From NCBI GenBank assembly GCA_025991245.1, contig BQMJ01000002.1:248001-312000 (forward strand): 64,000 nucleotides of DNA. The letters are read 5' to 3'. A program made the position numbers and the translations under genes. Shown here piece by piece: positions 1 to 10,157 of the stretch. The first letter of the stretch is position 1, and the number at the start of each line of letters is the position of its first letter. This DNA comes from Galdieria partita. Its lineage: Eukaryota; Rhodophyta; Bangiophyceae; Galdieriales; Galdieriaceae. The notes under the pieces were generated by a model. That model was not told the origin of the DNA. It saw nothing but the letters and a program-made list of their open reading frames with translations, and did no database searches.

Positions 1-703
1 TGAACAGTAGAGATAATTCACCTTGATAAAGGCAAAAAGGAACCAACACAGCAGCACGTGGTGCACCAGTAAGCTTTCGACGACGCTGTTCGACGTTCCT
101 CAACCGTGAAGCAAGAGTTACGAGTTCCCTCGGCAAACAGCTGTTTTCAACCAAGCTGTGAGCCTTGAAAAATCTTGTCCAAGCAACCCACAAGTTATTC
201 TTATACACGACGCCTATGTGGAAAGCTCTATAAACGAATTTATTTCAAGACGAAGTGAAAACTCACGACGAGGACCCACCATGAAGGAAGAAGAAAAACG
301 CAACATTTCAGTTGATATTCAATGAGTATTTCGTTGGGAATCAAAAAGCAAACCACCTCAATTTCTGAACAATTATTCATTGCTCTAAAGAAGATATTGG
401 TATGAGGAGTAATCTCAACTGAACTCAATGTATTTAACCTCAAGAGGAAATGCATCTAATCGTTTCAATCCACAACTTCTCATAGCATTGGCGGTATGTC
501 CCAGAAGCAATGTAAACAATTGTTCTAGAAGAAATCGAGTTCAATTTCGACAACATAGGCTTCCACCACGCAGTAGTCCAAAATTCGACGAGACAAAAGT
601 TTTGAGGGAAAACGTATAACAATTCTTCCAGAAATTGAGTCCCCTATCTGGTTCCTTTAAAAATCATCATTGGAGTTGGTCACTTTTCAATTGGAGTTTG
701 AAA
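1..703. other. 5' flank of the first sugar porter, no supported gene
   Basis: This stretch lies before the sugar porter that starts at 704. Only short overlapping open frames on both strands are present, none with a recognisable motif or a splice partner. It probably contains promoter and 5' leader sequence. The porter's frame is open upstream to 635, so a start a little earlier cannot be excluded. Confidence 0.5.
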
Positions 704-2407
704 ATGTCGAAGAAAGAAGAAGAGCTAAGTGTTATTAGAGAACCTAGCACCGAAGTAAATGAAGAAAGAGGTGATGAGAAAGGTATGAGATATGCAGTAA
801 CAGGACATACAGAGCAGGAAATAGACGCCGAATTGGAAAAGTTAGAGGAAGCCAGTGTGCAAAAAGGAGGGCGCCGTGTGTTTTCTTCAACTTTGTTTGG
901 AAATCCAAAATATTTTATATGGGTTCTGGCGTCATTTGCTAGTATGGGGGGTATTCTGTATGGCATAGACCAGTCCTTAATAAGTGGAGCCGGCTTATAT
1001 GTACCCCATGATTTGAACTATGGTTCCAACAAAGAATCTATGATTTCAGGTTTTATGCCACTAGGTGGTATTTTTGGTGCAATAATGTAAGTAATCAAAC
1101 CGTGGTCACAAATATTACTTACTATTCTTTACTATAGGGTTTACCCAACGAATGAGTTAATCGGACGAAAGTGGTCTATTATTGGCGCTTGCCTTTTGTA
1201 TACTGTGGGGGGTATCCTTGAGGCTGATGCGCAATCTTGGGGAATGCTACTTGCTGGAAGAATGATTTTAGGAGCTGGAGTAGCTTTAGAGGCAGCAACG
1301 GTTCCTGGGTACATTGCAGAATGCAGCACAAAACGTTGGAGGGGAGGCCTTGTATCTCTCTATCAAGTTATGATCATGTTAGGCCTTCTCTTCGGTTACA
1401 TTGACGCGGCCATCTTTGTAGATGTTTCAGGAAATTGGCGGTGGATGCTAGGTTCGTCCTTATTATTTTCTACCATTTTCCTTATTGCGATGCTGTTTCT
1501 ACCTGAGAGTCCTCGTTATTTGATGAAGATGGGTAAGAAACTGGACTCGTATGTGATATGGAAGAGAGTCAGGGGCTTCTCAACTTTTGAAGAGAAAGAG
1601 GAGTTCTTTCAAATGGAACAGCATGTATTAGAAGAAATCGAATCAGCAAAGGGTCGCTTTATCTGGTTGGACTTTATTAATAAGCCTCGATGTCGACATG
1701 CTGCACAGTACGCAATAATTCTGATGATTGTGCAACAGTTCTCTGGTATCAACTCAGTCAATTATTATATGGGTACCTTAATGCATGAGACTGGGCTTAC
1801 TAAACAGCAAGCGGTATATACTAGTATGATTGGCGGTGGCACTGGGTTTTTGTCCACTATCCCAGCAATCTATTTAATGGATCGATTGGGTAGAAGAACT
1901 TTGTTGTTGACTCTTATTTCTGGTGTTTTCATTGGTCTATTGATTATAGGATTCTCATTCTTGTCTTCAGCTACTCATACCAAGGAAGGCATTTATATTT
2001 GGGGAGTTGTTATATATTACTTGTTCTGGGGCTCTTGTTTGGGTCCGACACCTTGGGTTGTTGGTTCTGAAGTTTGGCCGACTTATTTGAGAAGTCAAGG
2101 CTTATTTTTGACAGATATTACCAACTGGACTGGAGACTTTATTACAACTTATGCGTTTCCTCATATGGTGGATGGAATGACGAATACAGGCACTTTCTGC
2201 GGATTCTATGCAGGCATTGTGCTTGTTGGTACCATTTACATGATGTTCTTTATGCCAGAAACGAAGGATAAGACGTTGGAGGAGTTGGATGAAGTATTTG
2301 AACAGCCTTTGAGTGATTTGATGGCAGAGAATATTCAGAAAATGAAGGAAACGTGGGATGACTTGAAGTCGTTCCGCTTTAGCAGAGTATGGTCTCTTTC
2401 AAAGTAA
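704..2407 (+). CDS. MFS sugar porter family transporter
   Basis: Predicted 12-helix major facilitator of the sugar porter family, a plasma-membrane or internal-membrane proton/sugar or polyol carrier. Two exons, 704-1086 and 1138-2407, separated by a 51-base intron with a GTAAGT donor, give about 550 residues. Family signatures are visible: GRK after the second helix, PESPRYL near residue 250 in the central loop, QQFSGIN in helix 7, DRLGRR, and PETKDKTLEEL near residue 500. The hydrophilic N-terminal tail of about 70 residues is rich in Glu and Lys. The Met at 704 (MSKKEEEL) was chosen over the upstream in-frame Met at 635 because the intervening residues look like untranslated sequence. Substrate cannot be read from the sequence. 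Two more porters lie at the other end of the window. Confidence 0.9.
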
Positions 2408-3033
2408 TCTCTTTGCAGTCATTTATGTTGTGAGTTGCTTTGTTTGACGTCGCTGGTTCCCCGTGAGTATTTTAGAAGAGTTTTATTATTGAAATAAAAA
2501 TTGCTATGTGCGTGTTTTCATGCGTACTCTTGAAAGTCTCTTACAGTTGATAAACGAGTGTTTACTTGTAAGGTAGAAAATGTTGCTAGTTGCTGGCTTG
2601 TGGATGCGGTTTCAGAACTTTAGGAAATAAAGTATATCGAGTCTTGGAGAATGCTGCCACTTGGACAGTGTATTAGAGTTCTCTTGAACTTCAAAGCTCA
2701 CTACAGAATTTCCAAGCTACTCGAATTATACATTTCTTCGACCTTTATTGAATTTATCACACTTTAAAACTCAGCAACTGGTTTCAAAACTTGATTATAG
2801 CTGTTTAATGTGCTAAAATTTGGAGATAGACTACATACAAGATAAGCTTCAGTAAAATTGCACGGCGTCTAGTCAGCTCTACAGCCTATATATATATATA
2901 TATATATATATAACTTCCGTGGTCCAAATAAAACACCTTGTCAAATTGTCGTCATCACAAATACAGCAGTCTATCATTCAACTGAACATAAAACACATTT
3001 CAACACAAACGAAGTTCCTTTTTCTCGGAAACA
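2408..3033. other. Intergenic region, 3' flanks of two convergent genes
   Basis: No frame with coding character. It holds the 3' end region of the sugar porter and of the minus-strand RPAIN-like gene, plus a TA microsatellite (annotated separately). AATAAA-like signals occur near 2493 and 2626. Confidence 0.5.
2887..2912. repeat. (TA)13 microsatellite
   Basis: Thirteen perfect TA units in the intergenic space downstream of the first sugar porter. Confidence 0.95.
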
Positions 3034-3495
3034 CTATCTCCCAATAAACGTTTCATATTTCTCTAACAACTGGCTTTGATATTCCAACTCTTCCAACGCT
3101 TTGCTCTCGACAATATCTTGATCTTGCTCCTGTTGTTCTGCGGCTAAATCCTCTTGTAGCATTCTTTCTAAAGCCACCATCCATTCTTCATATTCCTTCT
3201 CCGTTAAGCTGTCAAGGAAACTTGTCTCCGACATAGTACCCTCCAACTGGGTTCCTTCTTCCAGCAACTGTACAGGGGATGCCTCCATAGTGCTATCCTC
3301 CATTCCAGTTCTTCTCTTGTTCAAGATGTTCTGTCGTGAAACCTTTGCACGGTCCCTGCATCTTTGCAACAATTTTCTCTTAAGAAATTTTCTGACTGCT
3401 GCTTCGTTAACTTCCCCTGTTACGCGATGCCTACGGTTCCTTACTAGGCGGGTTGAAACACACTGCATTCGAAAATTGTTTGTGAAATTTGACAT
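3034..3495 (-). CDS. RPA-interacting protein (RPAIN)-like, N-terminal part only
   Basis: A 153-residue protein resembling the N-terminal and central regions of RPAIN/RIP, the importin adaptor that brings replication protein A into the nucleus. A basic segment near residues 35-55 (KRKLLQRCRDRAKVSRQN) matches the 'RQRC..R...SR..LL' motif of RPAIN, and an acidic helical part (YEEWMVALERMLQEDL) matches its central region. The C-terminal zinc-finger of animal RPAIN is not present, and I found no convincing downstream exon. The start used is at 3495. An in-frame Met at 3507 and an internal Met (MQCVSTRL) are alternatives. Its start codon overlaps the oppositely oriented TRIM37-like start. Family assignment is moderate because similarity is short. 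Confidence 0.55.
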   Translation of the reverse strand: MSNFTNNFRMQCVSTRLVRNRRHRVTGEVNEAAVRKFLKRKLLQRCRDRAKVSRQNILNKRRTGMEDSTMEASPVQLLEEGTQLEGTMSETSFLDSLTEKEYEEWMVALERMLQEDLAAEQQEQDQDIVESKALEELEYQSQLLEKYETFIGR

Positions 3496-5626
3496 GTCCA
3501 GAAGCACCTTTTCGTTGAATTCTTTTGAGGAACAAGTGGCAAGACTCTCTATACAGGGAGAAAACCAAAACGAAGACGAAAATGTTGACGTTCCAACTCG
3601 TCAGGTACCTAGAGTGTCGAGGCAGCGAGGAAACTTTAATAGAATGAACTCCTCTTGGAACGAATCTCGGAGTTGTAAGTGACCACAAGTTCTATTTGCT
3701 TTGACAGTTTTGAAAAAGTACTTTAGGCAGCCTAGATGAAGCTTCTGAAGGATTTTTCTATGCGAATGCTCCCTCAGAAGTTCGATGTGCAAACTTCTCA
3801 AGTCCCGTGGAGACAGAACGAAGGCAGTCAACAGACAATCCCAGCTCCGTTTTGGACGAAATATTTCGTTGCTTTATATGCTTTGGCAGATTAGAGAACC
3901 CCAGACTTTGTCCTTGCTGTGGAAAGGTCGGTAGTCTTCTTTAAGAGTCACCTTACCTTGTTGTAATGTTTTGTAGATGTGCTGTCTCTCTTGCATCAGA
4001 CGTTGGCTGGCCCAACATAACGAATGCCCACACTGCAGAAGTTTTCTTTCTTTTGAACGTCTCGTTTCTTGTCGATTTGTAGAAGAAGTAAGTGCTCTAT
4101 CGAGGGAATAGGATAAATTGAGTCGAAGTTTCTATAGATCGCTGGGGAACTGGAACGTTTTCAGTTTCGTCCAGGTGTTGATAGTCACCGCGAAATGATC
4201 TGTCAAAAGCACGAACTTGAGCTCAAGTATGATGTTCCCTTCTTCTGTCGATTTCGCTAATTTATCGAAGATACTTTGATATCACCTGCAATCTCTGTAT
4301 CTGTGCAGAATGTGCAATGTTCACGGAAGAGCACAGATTACACAAGTTTGATAAATGTATGTTTGTCAATTGAAAAGAAATAATTTTATTCTGACTTATT
4401 TGTTAGTGGACTCGGTTTATTCAAAACGTGCTGAACGAATTCGGACGGAGAGTGATGGACTAAGAAGTCGAGCGGAGAATTTGAAAAGGACTGTAGACAA
4501 CTTTGAAAGTGAAATTCAGAAGCTTAATAATGTTCGGGTAAGTACCAGTTTATATTCGAATTTATCGAAAATTTATCTAACATGGTCGTTAAGGAGCAAA
4601 GAATGGAAGAACTCTTTGATGTATTTGAACAGTTCAAAACTAGAATTGATAAACAAATCAGTGTTAAAATGACTTCCCTTGTAAATAAGAAGGTATGTAA
4701 CATTTTAGGAGAATATAGTCTTGTTTATTTCTTTATGCAGAATGCTTTAGAAGAGGAAATATATCTTTTGGAGTCTATGTACCAAGAAGTGGAGCGACAA
4801 TTAAGCAGAACTCCTAAACCCATACTTATTTCAAAGGCTGAAGAATTGGCTGCTGCTCTTAATGAAGTTCATAGACGCCCGGTAGAACAAGTTAGTACTT
4901 TTTTGCAAATCATGGAATAGTATAACCTTTTATTAGTTTTCTGTTTCGACAGTGGGCGAAGTAGATGTCGTTTCAGAAGTAGTTCCGCCGTTCATCAAAG
5001 GCATTCTTAAGGTAGAAAACTACTCAGATATTGTACATTCAAAGTCTTCAGAAGTTATTCTCTCTCAGCCAGTAACAATGAATGGTCTTGTTTGGAGGTT
5101 AAAGGTTTATCCTCTTGGCAACGGTGATGCAAAGGGTATGAAATCATAATATTTTTAGTTTTTGGAATTGAATATTATGAAAACAGGAACGTTCATATCC
5201 GTTTTCCTTGAACTTGTTAGTGGTTCTATAGAACCCGCGAAATACGATTACAAGGTTGAACTCCTGAAGCCTTCTGGTGTTGCAGATTCTCCAGTAACAC
5301 CATCTTCTTCCGTATGTCGAGTTTTCACGTCTGTCTTTGAAGAAGGTGAATGCTGGGGGTATAACCGATTCTGTAAGATAGATACCGTTTTGCAAGGATT
5401 TCTCGACGAACAAGGAGGAATAACTTTTGAGTTTTTTGTACGGCCACCTACCTATTACCAATTATGTACTGAGCAACAACGATATATCAAGAAGCTTGAG
5501 GACATTTTGAATTCAAAGCAATCAGAACCGACAGCCTCTTTTCCGCCTCTATTTCGAAAAGATATGGCTACACAACTTGAAACTACTTCGGAACAGCCCG
5601 TAAGCGACAACACAGTTGCCGAATAA
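3494..5626 (+). CDS. TRIM37-like RING/B-box/MATH E3 ubiquitin ligase
   Basis: Ten exons (3494-3674, 3727-3926, 3977-4087, 4138-4226, 4271-4356, 4407-4537, 4594-4692, 4741-4890, 4937-5135, 5187-5626) join in one frame to 561 residues. Order of parts: low-complexity N-terminus; RING at about 108-155 (FRCFICFGRL, then CPCCGKMCCLSCIRRWL and ECPHC); B-box at about 185-222 (CQKH, CNLC, CAEC, EEHRLH); coiled coil to about 345 containing LLESMYQEVERQL; and a MATH/TRAF domain with GLVWRLKVYPLGNGDAKG, VFLELVSG and EGECWGYNRF. These motifs match animal and plant TRIM37 nearly position by position, including spacing. In animals TRIM37 limits centriolar protein assembly and acts on peroxisome import; the role here is unknown. 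Introns are 44-56 bases. The long disordered C-terminus of human TRIM37 is absent. Confidence 0.93.
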
Positions 5627-5662
5627 ACTAATTGCGTTTATGAAATTGTGCTTTTGGCAAAC

Positions 5663-6721
5663 ATGCAATCCGACGACGTCATTTGGTCACTCGTTGGAAA
5701 GACTTTTTGTTCGTTTCGCGTGAAAATAACTACTGGTAACTTTTGTAAGAACCCATATAATCTCACAGGAATTTGTGCACGACGCTACTGTCCTTTAGCC
5801 AACAGTCGTTATGCAACCATCATTGAAAAAGAAGGTGATTGCTTTTTGTATTTGAAGACAATTGAAAGGTATTTTTATAACGTGTTATATTCAACAGAAC
5901 AACTTAAGCATACATTCTTCTTGTAGAGCCCATCTGCCAAACGCTCAGTGGGAAAAAGTCAAGCTCTCAAATAACTACAAGAAAGCTCTTGAACAAATTG
6001 ACGAAAAACTCCGTTTCTGGCCACATTATTTGAAGCACAAGGCGAAGCAACGCTTAACTAAAATCAAGCAATATCTTATAAGAAAGAAAAGACTACAGTT
6101 CAAGCTGAGAAGCAAACTTGTGCCGGTACATAACAAGGTAAGTTGTAGTGTCCGTCGCAACTGCGTGCTAAAAATTTTCCATAGGTCGAAAGACGTGATA
6201 GAAAGAAAGAGAAGAAAGCACTTGCCATGGCAAAGTTAGACAAGAGAATAGAAGAAGAACTGTTATCTCGTTTACGAAGTGGCCAATATAAGGATATATA
6301 CAACTTTCCTGTTGCGCAATATGAAGCAGTGCTTGAGCAAGATAACGTCTCGGAACGGGAGACGATGGAGTTTGAAGAAGATTATGAAAGCGATGACGAG
6401 TCAGAGGAACAATTGGAAGAAGAGTTATACGAAGATGTGGAATCAGAAGCCGAACAAGTAAATGTACAACAAACGCGTCTTAATGACATAGAAGACTCAC
6501 ATATGACTGCCGATAATTCCATTTTTGATGACGATAGCACCATTCAGGAAGAAGTAAATGAAGGAAAGGATCCAAAAGATGTTTTGAAGAAGCGTTGGTC
6601 ACGCAAAGCATTCAAACAGGACCGTTCAAGTCGAGCAACTTCCAAACGATCGAGAAGTAGAAGTGGACGAAGAGAGTTTGAGTATGAGTTTGAAGATGAG
6701 CGGTTGATACAAAAAGACTGA
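5663..6721 (+). CDS. MAK16: MAK16 ribosome biogenesis factor
   Basis: Nuclear/nucleolar protein needed for 60S ribosomal subunit assembly. Three exons (5663-5868, 5927-6137, 6185-6721) encode 317 residues. The N-terminus MQSDDVIW followed by FCSF and [11 protein letters not shown] is the family signature. [28 protein letters not shown] and the basic [14 protein letters not shown] follow as in human MAK16, then IYNFP. The C-terminal third is acidic, with a basic Ser/Arg patch close to the end, as in other members. It lies 36 bases downstream of the TRIM37-like gene on the same strand, so the 5' leader must be very short. Confidence 0.96.
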
Positions 6722-6958
6722 CTGAGTTATGTATTGTGACCCTTGTTTGGTTTAATTTATGACGTTATATTTCAAAATACCCGTTTGTTGAGAGTCTCTA
6801 AAGGATTCATATCAACAAAAATGATTATCTGGAAACAACTTTTTATCGAAACAGAACATATCACAATATCTCAAACACATATATAGTCACTAACTATTGA
6901 CTACATACAAGGGCAACGAACAAGCGACAACCTTCCAAGTCTTAGCACGAAACAACAC

Positions 6959-7375
6959 TCATATACCGTGCACCTTGATAAGATCCTTCTCGGCTAACTT
7001 TTCTTGGACAAGGAACTTTTTGACCTTATCCCTTTGGTCTCCTTGCAGTTGAATAACTCTTCCAAGTTCCGTATCGTCTACAACACAACCGTTGCAACAG
7101 AACTCCTTCTTAAAGGCCTTTGTAATTTTGTTCAAATCCAATTTAGTATCAAGACTATAAAATAGAGTTATTAGGGAGCTATGTGTAAAAGCTTAAAGCA
7201 CATACCCTTGAATGGTGGTCAGGCACTTGCGGCCGTTTCTTTGCTGCAAGCGAATATGTACTATATTTTTGGTTACTGCGGCGTCCTCTCCACGTGAGGC
7301 GTCTGCAAACGGGTCAAAAGGTGCATTAATTCCTGTTTCAATAGAGTCAAAGTTCATAAATAACTGCACAGCCAC
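6959..7375 (-). CDS. Translation initiation factor eIF1 (SUI1)
   Basis: Start-codon selection factor of the 43S ribosomal complex. Two exons (7206-7375 and 6959-7154 on the minus strand) are separated by a 51-base GTATGT intron. The product carries FDPFADASRG, VHIRLQQRNGRKCLTTIQG, then TKAFKKEFCCNG, VIQLQGDQRDKV and the C-terminal KVHG(I), all diagnostic for eukaryotic eIF1. The first Met gives 121 residues. The second in-frame Met (MNFDSIET) gives 115, closer to the usual 113. The divergent neighbour is deoxyhypusine hydroxylase, another translation gene. Confidence 0.97.
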
Positions 7376-7794
7376 ACTATTCTTCTTCAGCCAAGCTCGT
7401 CCCTTGCACTCTCAATTCCAACAGTTGGCCCCTCAATCGACGAAAAACGAAATGAATTGTGAATTTCTCTTCCATGATATAGGACATAGGACAGCTTTCC
7501 ATTTTCCAATGTTGTACAAGGTTGCAAGTCATTCATTATATACGAAGATAATCTCGTACTGAAACATTTTCATCAACAGACTCTTGACTATACTGAAATA
7601 ATGTCAAATTGTATCTTGGTTTTTCATTCAATATCTATTGTTTATAATATTTCAAAGAAAAGTATTCATCGTAACCTATTTTTTCTATATCTCGAATGTA
7701 ATGGATCTATTTATTTAAAAAAGCATTTCCACTTTGAACGATGGCAACTGTTCCTTAAACTATACTGGTTGCTGAATTACAAAAGTGGTCGACT
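7376..7794. other. Divergent intergenic region between eIF1 and DOHH
   Basis: A 419-base region holding the promoters and leaders of both neighbours. A 65-codon frame at 7601-7798 overlaps the DOHH start by four bases (ATGA). It has no recognisable motif and is more likely a leader frame than a gene. Confidence 0.45.
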
Positions 7795-8816
7795 ATGATT
7801 TTGGCCAGTATTGAAGAGCTACAGTCACGACTTTTGAATGTGAATAATAGTGTTGCAGTACGTATACGCAGTATATTTGGATTCAAAGGGTTGGGGGGTC
7901 AGAAGGCAGTAGAAGTCTTGAGTCTTTGTCTTCGTCAGGACCCATCCTGCTTAGTACGACACGAGGCAGCTTATGCATTGGGACAAATGCGTGAAGAAGA
8001 GGGTTTAAATGTTCTGTACTGCTGTCTTTTTGACAAGAGTGAAGATCCAATGGTGAGACACGAGGCTGCAGAAGCCATCGGAGCTATCGGGAAGGTGGCG
8101 AGCATTAGTGTTCTTCAAGAGGCCCTTCTCGATGAAAATAAGGAAGTCAGGGACACTTGTGAGTTGGCAATACAAAGAATATTGTCGACTCAGCACGAAG
8201 AAGAAAAGGATAACTTGTCCTTGGTTAGAACGGTCGATCCTGTTCCCTCCTGTAATCGTTTCTCTCAGTTGAGGTAAAACTTCTACCACTATGGTCAATA
8301 GTTTATCTAAACTTTGAAAAAGTACGAGAGAAATAGGTGAGAAATTTCTTGACCGATCTTTATCTCTTTTTGAAAGATATGGTTACTTGTTTGAGCTTCG
8401 AAATCGAGCTTCTCCAGAGGCAGTCTCTTACCTTTGCAAAGGTTTCAATGATGAAAATGCATTATTGAAGCACGAAATAGCTTTTGTTCTTGGACAACTC
8501 AGTGATGCCCAAGCAACAGAGAGCCTAATGAGACTTGTTTCTAATCCCGATGAACATTATATGGTTAGACATGAAGCTGCAGAAGCCCTGGGTTCTATGG
8601 CCACAGAAGAAATAGTAAAGTTTTTGATAGAGGTAAGGCAAAACATTTTTATTGTTCTCCTATGTTATTTTGGTAACAATACTTCAATAGTATCTATCAG
8701 ATGAGAACACTGTGGTTCGTGAAAGTTGTGAAGTTGCTCTTGACATTTGTGATTTTTATCGTTCGGAGGACTTTCATTATACGGACGTATTACTCCATTC
8801 GACCTGTAACTCGTAA
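7795..8816 (+). CDS. Deoxyhypusine hydroxylase (DOHH)
   Basis: Di-iron HEAT-repeat enzyme that completes hypusine formation on eIF5A. Three exons (7795-8273, 8329-8632, 8691-8816) yield 302 residues. The four iron-binding His-Glu pairs are visible in VRHEAAYALG, VRHEAAEAIG, LKHEIAFVLG and VRHEAAEALG, and the C-terminus has VVRESCEVALDI as in other DOHHs. The acceptor of exon 2 is placed at 8328, not 8376: this restores the conserved linker (FLDRSLSLFERYGYLFELRN) between the two halves and gives a typical 55-base intron. The start at 7795 is the first Met of the frame. Confidence 0.96.
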
Positions 8817-8927
8817 TAGAACAAGGCTTATTTTGGATTTCTATAAAAATGCGTGCAACACTTTTAAACCATCATCAGACATGAGTATGAAACTTTATTC
8901 CAGGAAGAAGAATAACAATCAGTATAG

Positions 8928-10040
8928 CTAGTCATTGACCTCAGTTGTATTGACATCTTCCTTTCTTTCACTGGCACGGTTTACTTTATTCATTTTGTTA
9001 TCTTTCACAAGTTCAACTTGGGATTTTTCTTCCGAGAACTTGAGGTTGGCACGACAACGTTCACATTGCGTGAATGCCTCCCTCTTGTTTCCTTTTATGC
9101 CAAAAGCATCACCGAAATAGGCTCGTACGGGAGCTGTACAGGAAGGACATTCACCAACTAAAATAAGTGGATTCGGAAAGAATAATTCTGTTGCAATTTT
9201 AGCAGCTGCAGCTATAACAGGTGTTCCAATTAACAGGTTAAGTACAGGAGTGATGTGTCGCAATGGAGTAAACTCAAAAGTTACAGTAGCATATATAAGT
9301 GCGGCAATTCCGGCAGCTGGTAAGTACAAGGTCAGCATTCTTGTTCTATCTGGAACGCAGTTACAATAGCAAGTTTCTGTCACTATACTGCACCTTGGAC
9401 CCTTTTGGAGTGCAATGGATGACCCTGACTTTTTAAGTTTCGCCTTTAATTCATCGAATTCTTGGTCGGACATGATAGGATTTCCATTGGAATAGGCTCG
9501 ATATGCTTCAAGAAAACGCAGTTCATCCCTGTTCAACAGGACCTGTCTTGTTAGGTTAGATATGTCAAAACCTGCAAAGAAATACAAGTCGTTTACCATT
9601 TTCGAACCTTGCCAGGCCAGTTCTTCTTGTAATATGTCGAAATCAGTGTTGGACAAGATTGGCTCACCTCGATAATAAGAAGAAATGGCGTCCATAAACA
9701 GTAGTTCTTTCTCTCCTAATGTCATCTCCTTTTTCTCTCCCGTGTTAGGATCTACTGTACAAAATTCTAAAATATTAGAATCAACCAAAATAGGTTCTTT
9801 CTGGCCCCCTTGTATAGTTGCACTGGTGCTACTCGTGGCAGTCTCTTCCCCAGTCTTTTGAGCTACAACTCTCATTCCTTGCTTAACACATCTTCCAACA
9901 TGCTTCTTGAGAGTGTATAAAGAAACACTATGGCTTCTACAATACTTGTTATGAACACATCTAGTACTTTTGAACTGGATATTCGAAACAAAGGTAGCTC
10001 TTTGTAGTAGAGAACGGTCCATTACTCGGAAATCTCCCAA
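8928..10040 (-). CDS. PGRL1: PGR5-like protein 1 (PGRL1), cyclic electron flow around PSI
   Basis: Thylakoid membrane protein acting with PGR5 in antimycin-sensitive cyclic electron flow. The match to plant PGRL1 is clear in two tandem blocks: DAISSYYRGEPILS..FD and EAYRAYSNGNPIMSDQEFD, followed by KGPRCS, two hydrophobic segments, and a C-terminal zinc-ribbon-like pair (GECPSC, CERC). An N-terminal extension of about 65 residues rich in Ser, Arg and Lys is a likely plastid transit peptide. The frame is open throughout, but a 54-base in-frame segment at 9543-9596, with a GTAAAC donor and CAG acceptor, has no counterpart in plants. Removing it restores the family spacing (SKMVLLNRDELRFLEA) and gives 352 residues. 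An alternative start is the Met at 10022. Confidence 0.92.
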   Translation of the reverse strand: MGDFRVMDRSLLQRATFVSNIQFKSTRCVHNKYCRSHSVSLYTLKKHVGRCVKQGMRVVAQKTGEETATSSTSATIQGGQKEPILVDSNILEFCTVDPNTGEKKEMTLGEKELLFMDAISSYYRGEPILSNTDFDILQEELAWQGSKMVNDLYFFAGFDISNLTRQVLLNRDELRFLEAYRAYSNGNPIMSDQEFDELKAKLKKSGSSIALQKGPRCSIVTETCYCNCVPDRTRMLTLYLPAAGIAALIYATVTFEFTPLRHITPVLNLLIGTPVIAAAAKIATELFFPNPLILVGECPSCTAPVRAYFGDAFGIKGNKREAFTQCERCRANLKFSEEKSQVELVKDNKMNKVNRASERKEDVNTTEVND

Positions 10041-10157
10041 GCGTTATAATTTGTAGTGATTGTATGGATGTCTTTGGTTTATGATGTTTACAAGAAATTG
10101 TACGCAATCGTTTATAGTTTTTTAGAATATACTTTTTACTTGTAAGTTGTCTACTAG

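Noticed and set aside
428-619. 63-codon frame upstream of the first sugar porter
   Set aside because: No motif, overlapping frames on the other strand of equal length, and position in a presumed leader/promoter.
7601-7798. 65-codon frame overlapping the DOHH start
   Set aside because: AT-rich, low-complexity product; more likely leader sequence than a gene, though a translational effect is possible.
8377-8632. DOHH exon 2 starting at 8377
   Set aside because: It drops the conserved linker and needs a 103-base intron; the acceptor at 8328 gives a 55-base intron and the full family sequence.
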